A stretch of DNA of 64,000 nt from Pelobates cultripes (taxonomy: Eukaryota; Chordata; Amphibia; Anura; Pelobatidae), in NCBI GenBank assembly GCA_933207985.1, contig OW240915.1, positions 119,450,632 to 119,514,631 of the forward strand. Direction: 5' to 3'. The notes below the pieces were generated by a model that saw nothing but the letters and a program-made list of their open reading frames with translations, searched no databases and had not been told where the DNA came from. Both the position numbers and the translations under genes were made by a program. Below, in pieces: positions 57,601-64,000 of this stretch (position 1 is its first letter; each line of letters begins with the position of its first letter).

Positions 57601-60257
57601 CCCAGAGGAAGAAGGTTGAAGCCGTACTAAAGGCTAAAACACCTTCAAACATCAGGGAATTAAGATCGTTCCTTGGTATGACTAACTACTCCCGTAAGTT
57701 TATAGATAACTATGCAGAAATAACTAAACCACTCTTACACCTGCTTAAAAAGGAAACTACCTGGAACTGGGGGGAGCCTCAGGACCAAGCGGTAAGTGAA
57801 CTGAGGAGGAAGCTCACTCAGGCACCCTGTTTAGCATACCCAGAAGGGGGTAAACCCTTCTATCTGGAGACAGGATATACCGATTTAAGCATAAGTGCTG
57901 TTTTGTATCAGAAGCAGGACAGTTTAAACAAAGTTATTGCATATGCTAGCAAGACTTTGTCACCTGTTGAAGTTAAATTCAACACGTGTGAGAAGGCGTT
58001 ATTGTCGACTGTCTGGGCACTACAAAATTTTCGTAGCTATATCCAAGGTGAGAAAATAATTGTAGAAACAGCTCACCAACCTCTACAGTATCTGCAGAGT
58101 GAAAGAATTAGAGACGGTAATCTCTCTAACAGTCGGATTACTGCATGGACTCTATCCTTACAGGGATGGCCGTTAGAAGTCCGTTATAAACATAATAAGA
58201 GAAGCCCAGTTGCCCAAGGTTTAGCAGAATTACATGACTGTACTGCTCCATCTCTGGATGATAATGACACCGGAGATGACTTCCTAGAAGAGCAATTGCT
58301 ATCTCCTTATAAAGTTTATGACGAGGAATACTGTCGACCACTACCGTGGGTATACATTGATGGTTGTTCATATCACCACGTCGCTGGTGCTGAACGGAAG
58401 TTAGTTGCAGGTATCGGAATCGCCTGGACAGGTGATTATCCTAATGTATCTATAGGATACAATATTGGTCCCAAAAGCAGTCAGATAGCCGAACTCTGTG
58501 CAGTATATAAGACCATTCAAATGGCAATAGAATATGGTATCAAAGAATTTGTTACTATAACTGATTCTAACTATGTTCGCAACAGTTTCGTCGAATATCT
58601 GCCTAGCTGGAAACGTAACCAAATGCTGAAAAGCAATAACAAACCTGTTAAACATGGGAAATTGTTTTGTAAAATTGATGAGTTGGTTAAGGAAAATGGT
58701 TTAACCATATATTGGAAGAAAACCAAAGGCCATTCTAAAATAGAAGGTATTGACAAGGATGGTAATGACTTAGCCGATTCACTGGCAAAACAAGCTGCCA
58801 TCAATGGTGAAACCCTAAACATTGATGATCTTATGGGTTCAATTCATGTTGAAGCCATAACTAGACGACAGGCTAGAGATAATGCCGACTTAAATGTCGT
58901 GCAATGGAGTCAAGAAGCTCCTAGTGAGGACCTGATTACTAGTCAAAAGAGTGATCCCGTCATAGGCATTTTCTATAAACATATAGAAGACCCTACTGCC
59001 AATCCCATCACAGATGAGGATTGCAAAAATAATGAAGATTTACGAATCTTGATGAGATATAAAGTCCAATTTAGTATCATGGATGGGTTACTGGTCAGAA
59101 CTTCTAAACATGGTATACAACAATGGGTAGTCCCAACTGTATACAGAGGGTTAATGCTCCAACACGCACATGATGCACCTACATCTGGGCATCGTGGTGA
59201 TAAGATCACATATGAGATATTGCGTGATTATGCATATTGGCCACACATGTTAAGGGATGTTAAGACATACTGTCAGGGATGCTTGATTTGTCCGCAATAT
59301 CAACCCCATGGTCCAACCCATCGTGCACCACTTCAGAAGAGGGGGGTGTCATTACCCTGGTCTGATATTCAAATTGACTTTATAGGTCCTGTAACAAGAT
59401 CTTCAAGAGGTAACAAATACATGTTAACCGTTACATGTATGTACACAAAGTGGATAGAATGTTTGCCTTGTAAAGAGAACACGAGTACCGTGTGCGCCAC
59501 TTTGTTGATTAACCATGTCTTTTCCAGGTTCGGTCTGCCTCAAAGAATTGAGTCAGATAGAGGTAGTCATTTTACCAGCGAAGTAATGGCTAAGATGTGG
59601 AACATTCTAGGTGTTAAACGAAAGCTACATATTGCATACCGCGCTGCGTCTAGCGGGGGGGTAGAGCGATATAACCAGTCTATCGTTAATATTCTAAAGA
59701 AGTATGTTAAGGAGTCTGGTAAAGACTGGGACATTAAATTGCCCCTAGTTTTAATGGCGATTAGAGCTACACCTAGCACTGCTACCAAATTGTCACCTTT
59801 TGAATTGATGACAGGAAGAAAGATGGTTTTACCACAGCATTTACTATATCGTACTTCGGATCATAACTTGATCAATGCTGCCACTACGCATCAGTATATT
59901 GAAGATTTGCGCAAGCATTTACAGCATGCATTTGCTTTTGCTCAAAAGAATCTAGAAAAAGCAGCGACAGGGGTTAAGACCTATTACGATCTAAAAACCA
60001 CGAAAAAGGAATATGAGATAACAGATCAAGTCTATCTGTATAACTTTGCGCGAAATCAAGTCAAGGAAAATAAATTTTTACCTTCTTGGAAAGGGCCATA
60101 TGTCATTATTGACAAAATTTCCCCAGTAGCGTACAAGATAAAAATTCCTAAGGATGGTGATTTTATTGAAAAGTGGGTTCACATTAACCAGTTGCGTGCT
60201 TGTCATCCTAAATCTCAATTAAGGATTATAGGTGTGGATTCGGATGCAGAAGGGTGA
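54606..60257 (+). CDS. pol: Pol polyprotein, open throughout
   Basis: Open for 5.6 kb; numbering here is from codon 54,708. Protease with LIDTGSQATIL at 158-168 and LILGIDIL at about 232. Second protease-like domain about 360-475 without DTG. Beta-rich linker 490-640. RT about 745-985: QWRLCADLRQLN, FTAIDCAQGYW, MPFGYINSGHEF and YVDD at 907-910. First RNase H about 1048-1175, active site lost. Second RNase H with D1218, E1262, D1286, D1357. Integrase about 1475-1835: HHCC zinc finger ending CQGCLIC at 1522, then D1557, D1617, E1653 (35 residues between the last two), and a C-terminal SH3-like end. At 1,849 residues it is much longer than usual Gypsy or retroviral Pol. Expression probably by -1 frameshifting from gag. 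No stop was found, although gag and env are broken. Confidence 0.85.
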   Translation, partial: RSLCQKSFFRDSSNCRTTCATAATTTGAAAIIATVTKQARLSVDVMPNPVSFPGTNSQTNNSCVRKPIAYTVTSLPGEGGATCSSVFSFQPKAKIAPAATSFQDPDLKGLTDEMPTTSSRLTVQDIPKKDGPVGKTEHSSVQVETTAVTGNVWKTSNMLTHSKFLCELEEHEGRYYMSVEIQDSLPQPFKGLIDTGSQATILSNTYFQQVMDLATDKPKLRGFPNALLSVGGNALHVIGNTWLKFKIGNKTFRHPVIVVDLPYDRLILGIDILRRLNTIIDCVNGIVWSQAKVPITYEKSHVQSDRNCHVIEERPDSIEVHFRNSQSPDVTILQVNDAIAPVDEHSVRIAPERIQNVSLEGDVLTISLHRDYVESVDLAGHAQFLARIERVNNNLFFPMQIHDLGRSRNAKLDLKSENSYISRSLLKQIANPKMIRYASPHDRWIQNLDGESESHNVIAKCLLSISIGNKTVKHLFLVIDEPRYQVYVGNDVIHRFAIHLDLINSNLWTRLKGNPCGYLHEENALKSGQILPYAVSIQVPDDITIPQGTSNFLLPLQVKEGQRLENSDALICLSNRIQQLGMVVTHTPMVSIGKNPTYIMVKNVTPNSVTLPKGTLLGLALDAEYYTFGFQNQIIGLIPEEYLTEDEIVDQIFHSSPEGLFTILSVYPFNVEEGSCKIEEASITFDHPLNEQELQEYLDQREKVSQHRTDLTSRLEEAYEIGQPEIFPGFQERLEEQISLADGCSNDAERQQLKEILLEFQDIFAKDSYDCGLTNLHVARIQTDPNLPPVFIKQYRLPLASYDGLQDIIQNLKERGIIRPVHSSYNNPILGILKPNGQWRLCADLRQLNKRVYMSGWPTPYIDQCLVQMQGSKIFTAIDCAQGYWTVPVHNEDQYKLAFTFGKQQYTWTRMPFGYINSGHEFAVFMHKAMPDALERGTLSYVDDVLLKSTSFDKHILEIRHVLTQLREAGIKLSLQKAQWCRTHVNFLGHEVTSEGLNPQRKKVEAVLKAKTPSNIRELRSFLGMTNYSRKFIDNYAEITKPLLHLLKKETTWNWGEPQDQAVSELRRKLTQAPCLAYPEGGKPFYLETGYTDLSISAVLYQKQDSLNKVIAYASKTLSPVEVKFNTCEKALLSTVWALQNFRSYIQGEKIIVETAHQPLQYLQSERIRDGNLSNSRITAWTLSLQGWPLEVRYKHNKRSPVAQGLAELHDCTAPSLDDNDTGDDFLEEQLLSPYKVYDEEYCRPLPWVYIDGCSYHHVAGAERKLVAGIGIAWTGDYPNVSIGYNIGPKSSQIAELCAVYKTIQMAIEYGIKEFVTITDSNYVRNSFVEYLPSWKRNQMLKSNNKPVKHGKLFCKIDELVKENGLTIYWKKTKGHSKIEGIDKDGNDLADSLAKQAAINGETLNIDDLMGSIHVEAITRRQARDNADLNVVQWSQEAPSEDLITSQKSDPVIGIFYKHIEDPTANPITDEDCKNNEDLRILMRYKVQFSIMDGLLVRTSKHGIQQWVVPTVYRGLMLQHAHDAPTSGHRGDKITYEILRDYAYWPHMLRDVKTYCQGCLICPQYQPHGPTHRAPLQKRGVSLPWSDIQIDFIGPVTRSSRGNKYMLTVTCMYTKWIECLPCKENTSTVCATLLINHVFSRFGLPQRIESDRGSHFTSEVMAKMWNILGVKRKLHIAYRAASSGGVERYNQSIVNILKKYVKESGKDWDIKLPLVLMAIRATPSTATKLSPFELMTGRKMVLPQHLLYRTSDHNLINAATTHQYIEDLRKHLQHAFAFAQKNLEKAATGVKTYYDLKTTKKEYEITDQVYLYNFARNQVKENKFLPSWKGPYVIIDKISPVAYKIKIPKDGDFIEKWVHINQLRACHPKSQLRIIGVDSDAEG
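54627..54633 (+). promoter_or_regulatory. Candidate -1 frameshift heptamer, gag-pol
   Basis: T TTT TTA with the gag frame reading CCT-TTT-TTA, which is the correct phase for -1 slippage. The -1 frame from here is the pol frame, open since 54,606. Gag ends 64 nt downstream. Downstream pairing is weak by eye (TTGCA with TGCAA at about 54,647-54,666). Confidence 0.65.
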
Positions 60258-60618
60258 ACGACTAACCTGGATGAATGCTTGATTCACGTGGTATAGTATG
60301 ATGTGAAATGTTGTGATGTGCCATGATCTCATGTACGTTCATGTCATTAACCATTTCCTTGCCATCCAATAACTACATTTTATAAGCAGGTTATTAGCTT
60401 GTTTAAATGCTATAGGACTTACTGAAGAGTCAGTAATAAATGTAGTGAGGGATGAAGTTATAAAAATAGAATTAGACAGAATACATATGTGATGAATCGT
60501 AAAAATGTGTTGACCTAGGCCAAGTGATGTCACACTGTTATAAGTTTGTATGCTTAACAAACCTTGAATCATTAGTAGATAAGCCTGAAACGAGTTCCTG
60601 ATCCGTGACTGTCGAAAG
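60258..60618. other. pol-env spacer
   Basis: 361 bp with no gene seen. It should hold the splice acceptor for env mRNA; no site stands out. Confidence 0.4.
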
Positions 60619-61586
60619 ATGTCCAAGAAGGATGTGGCGTGTTTCTGGATCGTACTGCTCCTGTGCCAAGAGCTACGGACCGACCCGATCGCAGAGATGG
60701 GACCATCCTCCGGCATCCTGATTCAAGAGACACCAGGGTTCATCTTAACAGAGAAGAGGATCCTGACCCGACGTGTGTTCGTCAGCTTGGACCCCAAGAT
60801 TTCCATCGAGAAGGCATACAACATTTCATCGATGCAGCTTCCTGAGTTACAGACTTGGTACCAGATGCACCTCCAAAGAGCACAGGACCGTGTGCGAAAC
60901 ATCTTGGAGCAAGCCCGGAAACCATTTGTATCCAGTTCTATTCCGATGAGCAACCGACCCAAAAGGTTCCTCACCGCTATAATTGTTGCATTAGTTTGTG
61001 CCACTGTCGGTGCAGTTGTCGCAACTGGAATGTCTGCAGCCAACTCTATTACTGTCCAAAAGCTGGATATGGAAATCTATGCGCTAAAGCAACACATTAA
61101 CGATATTCATCAGGTGATACAACAGCAAAGAACACTTCTCCAAGACGTGTTAACTATTGTGGAAGACACAGTTGTTACAACAAATTTGCATTCGGAGTTA
61201 ATTGCCAAATCCACTGAGTTGCACCAAAGTCATGACTTATTTAAGCGTGAACTTCTATTTCTGCATGACCCAATATTGTTCCACACACTTGCTTTTCTCG
61301 ACGAAGTGCAAACTGGAATGATCGAATTGGCAGGGGGACGCATACCTCTGTTGTATCCAAGGATATTGTTCATGCGATGCTTGCCAATGTGGATGGAGAG
61401 ACAATTGAGCCTATGCAATTAAATCTGGCCTTCGAGATGGGGAGCGCTATACCTCTCTTAATTGATCCGGAACGTATGGAGATTTGCTTTTTATTGACCA
61501 TACCATATGTAACTCTCAGAGACATTTTTCAAATGAAAATAATGTACTATGTTAGAAATGATGTGATTGCACAATATGTCTGGTAA
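60619..61586 (+). pseudogene. env: Env-like glycoprotein, broken near the end
   Basis: ATG at 60,619; hydrophobic start (ACFWIVLLLC) fits a signal peptide. A furin-type site RPKR at residues 113-116 is followed by a hydrophobic Ala/Gly/Val segment (FLTAIIVALVCATVGAVVAT), as in class I fusion peptides, then a heptad region (about 145-200). The part before the cleavage site is only about 90 residues, too short for a normal retroviral surface unit. The frame ends at 61,422; a second frame (about 61,370-61,586) continues the same kind of sequence, so one frame break near 61,370 is likely. No membrane anchor is seen, so the end may be deleted. It recalls Env-like frames in other fish and amphibian retroelements, from memory only. 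Confidence 0.65.
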
Positions 61587-61637
61587 CTTCTATAGTGCTT
61601 ATTCATAAGCTAAATTAATTTTGGCTATGAAATGCAC

Positions 61638-61650
61638 TAAAGGGGGGTTA
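61638..61650 (+). other. Polypurine tract of spuma/loki-like provirus
   Basis: TAAAGGGGGGTTA directly before the 3' LTR. Confidence 0.8.
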
Positions 61651-63231
61651 TGTCAGAGTATTTATATCGGCAGACATTTTGTGCTATGATAGAAACTAAA
61701 AGTGTATATTCTGAGTCACTCTGAACAGACCAGACTCCATTTTGTTATTCCAAATTAACAAAGAAGACACTAGATTTCTTTCTGTAAGACTGGCCTCTTT
61801 GCCAGAGCTAAGGAATGTATAGCATAGTATAAACAAGTGATAAGAAGAATATAATCAAATCTAAACCCAGACAATTGTGACAGAGAAGATTAAATAATTT
61901 AATATTTAACTGTCTATATATATAAGGTACCATTGTATGGAAAAGGGTAAACTTAGTTCATGATCTGTCATATCAGAAATTATGGCAGGAATTGCAGACA
62001 CATAGTCTGGACAAAATTTAAGAACCCCTTTGATCTTTGAAGGATACGTAAGTTATAGCCACTATCTAGATAGGCCAAAATGACGTCAAAATAGCCACCA
62101 GGAAAAGTTAACTCTTTCCTGGATAGGTATGTTTAGTGGGACAAGACTGCCCTCTACAGACCAAATAACTAATTTGCGATCTGGAAGATAACCACACCTC
62201 TAGTGCTTCTATTGGGTTATCAACTGATGACGTACAGAGAGTATGGCCCTTTAAAAGTTAAGACAAAGGGAAGATAGGGAGATACGAGACGAAGGAGGCA
62301 GATGCAAGATATGCAAAGGAGAGAAAAGAGAGGAATTGGAAGTTTGGGGACTCCAACCTCCATGCAGAGACACATCCAAATAAATTCCTGAGACTACCAA
62401 TCGGATGAAATATCTACTCAACTGGTAATTATACTGGTTTCATTTAATTAAATTAAATTAATTAAAATGTATTAATAGCATTATATATGACTGGATAAAG
62501 CACGGTCAGATTTCCATATTAAGAAATCTTAGTTAACTAAGAATATATAGTTATAAATATTCCATTCTGCAGGTAGAATTAAGAATAATTATATATTGAT
62601 GTGATATTATCACGTGTTAGCATACCGCTGTTTTTATCCAGGTGTATTGATTTGCTCTAAATTAAGATAGATATCTTTTAGACAAATTAAAAATCTGCTT
62701 ATATAATATGTAGATTCTCTTATTGGATTGTTTTCAGGAAATGGCTAATGAACTGGTTTAAATGTTATTTTATTTAAAAATTACATAAGAATAGATCTTA
62801 ACTACCTAGGAGATCTAGCCAGCATTGAAAGGGTTATTCTAACTGTCTGCTAAACTTTACGACCTTACGCTGCACTCTGAGGAATTCTGTTCTCTGTGTG
62901 AAAAGTTTCACTTTCAGCCTGTGTTAAGGATACCTCATAAATCGTCAGAATTCTTGACAGGAAATGCTATTTAGCCATTGAAACGTAATACCCATTCCTT
63001 TGTATTGCATATAATTTTGTACTGGATATTCATTGATTATTGTCATGCATGTTACATAATATTATTTGTTAATTATTGGTTATCATAAATAAAATCTATT
63101 TTTATACATTGTGATATCAATTATATGAAATACATTCCACTTAACACGATAAACGTTCTTTGGGATCTGAGAATTGAAATAGTGGGCAATTCTCAACTGT
63201 TTACTATTATTATCCCATAAATATCCCCACA
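61651..63231 (+). mobile_element. 3' LTR of spuma/loki-like provirus
   Basis: TGTCAGAGTATTTATATCGG to ATATCCCCACA, 1,581 bp. Same layout as the 5' LTR with many substitutions and small indels. AATAAA at 63,088-63,093. The next bases (GTCTGC) do not match those before the 5' LTR (GCGCTT), so no TSD is visible. Confidence 0.9.
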
Positions 63232-63784
63232 GTCTGCTGTTATGAGATTTACTTGGGAGGAGGGGGAGATTCCATCTGGGGCTCTCTGCAGTAAAAGGTA
63301 GGCACCGTACAAGCTAATACAATCTGTAAGCTTTGAAGTTGCAGTTTGGTGGATGAGTGAGTGCTCTGAATCCTGTGTATTGTATGAATTGGCCCCAGCA
63401 GCACCCCATTTATGCATGTTCAGGTGAGTGCAGCCTCCTGATTTCATATATATATATTTGAGAGTCAGACCAACTCCTTGGTTTTGCACCCCTCCCTGGG
63501 GAAATCTAACAAGTATGGCAAGATAGTATCCAGTTGTATTGGATGGATATCTAGGTTGGCTATAGAGGGGCGGTAAAAATGTATTGTGAGATCCTGTACT
63601 CACTGGTCTGCCACGGAGATCAATAAGAGAAAACAAAACAGCATAAAAATAAAGAAAGAAAAAAAAAACATGGTAACAGTAATCGGTGGGAAAGAAAATT
63701 AAAACAATCTCTAATCTCTATGTTAGACATGGCAGTTAATAATGGTGGAAATTGGAGTCTTGCATGAGCTGTCCATTCTGCTCG
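63232..63784. other. Unassigned flank
   Basis: No gene or known repeat recognised; not satellite, unlike the other side of the provirus. A 147-codon minus frame (63,636-63,193) crosses the LTR boundary and is not credible. Confidence 0.4.
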
Positions 63785-64000
63785 TTAAAGGGACACTGTA
63801 GTCACCAAAACAACTACAGCTTATTGAATTTGTTCTGGTGAGTAGAATCATTACCTTCAGGCTTTTTGCTGTGAACACGGTCTTTTCAAAGAAAATGCAG
63901 TGTTTACATTGCAGCCTATTCCCTCAGGTGGGCAATCTGGCAGCTGAGACTCGCGGAGGTGTTCTAGCAGTATATTTCAACATTTTGGCTGGATTCAGCT
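63785..64000. mobile_element. TTAA MITE, family 1, cut by window end
   Basis: TTAAAGGGACACTGTAGTCA, followed by a stretch matching 6281-6390 closely (AGCTTATTGAATTTGTTCTG, CAGGCTTTTTGCTGT). The right terminus lies outside the window. Confidence 0.8.

Overview
The window looks like intergenic DNA of a large, repeat-rich vertebrate genome, most likely an anuran amphibian. This is an inference from the mix of elements: Penelope-like (PLE) retroelements with GIY-YIG ends, a DIRS-type tyrosine-recombinase retroelement, CR1-, Rex1- and L1/Tx1-type LINEs, a chromodomain Ty3/Gypsy element, two kinds of endogenous retrovirus (ERV), a hAT element and several TTAA-flanked MITE families. I found no convincing host exon, tRNA or rRNA gene. 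Nearly all sequence belongs to mobile elements, a satellite, or their remnants. All readings were made by eye.

Layout. 1-2.66 kb: Rex1 and CR1 LINE pieces, one interrupted by a palindromic PLE-like insertion with a 14-bp target-site duplication (TSD). 3.1-3.7 kb: Gypsy solo LTR with a 5-bp TSD. 3.7-15.46 kb: pieces of three PLEs, split by a 2.6-kb hAT element with an 8-bp TSD, an L1-like ORF1 remnant and TTAA MITEs; two hammerhead-ribozyme-like motifs lie here. 15.46-22.28 kb: a decayed DIRS element on the minus strand with inverted terminal repeats and nested MITEs. 22.5-24.9 kb: a fourth PLE with a third hammerhead-like motif. 25.2-28.0 kb: Gypsy chromovirus, minus strand, integrase core deleted. 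28.0-32.15 kb: class I (gamma-like) ERV, 5'-truncated, integrase missing, env and 3' LTR present, pol split by a second palindromic PLE-like insertion. 32.15-50.94 kb: a ~112-bp satellite invaded by an L1/Tx1-type LINE (15-bp TSD) and a 1,006-bp element (7-bp TSD). An 8,962-bp block of this region is present twice in tandem (32,739-41,700 and 41,701-50,662), nearly identical.

50.94-63.23 kb holds the most interesting object: a provirus with ~1.56-1.58-kb LTRs, a primer-binding-site candidate, gag (one frame break), an open 1,849-codon pol, a short env (frame break near the end) and a polypurine tract. Its pol carries a retropepsin followed by a second retropepsin-like domain without the DTG triad, RT, a catalytically degraded Gypsy-type RNase H, an intact second RNase H, and a D,D-35-E integrase. 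A U UUU UUA heptamer in the gag frame leads into the pol frame. Gag has a coiled coil and a basic Gly/Asn/Arg-rich tail and no CCHC knuckle. This suggests a retrovirus lineage near the Gypsy/Retroviridae boundary (spuma- or lokiretrovirus-like); an RT tree is needed to place it.

The order of insertions can be read from nesting: PLEs before hAT and MITEs; Gypsy/ERV relics before PLE foldbacks; satellite before LINE and 1-kb element; both before the tandem duplication.
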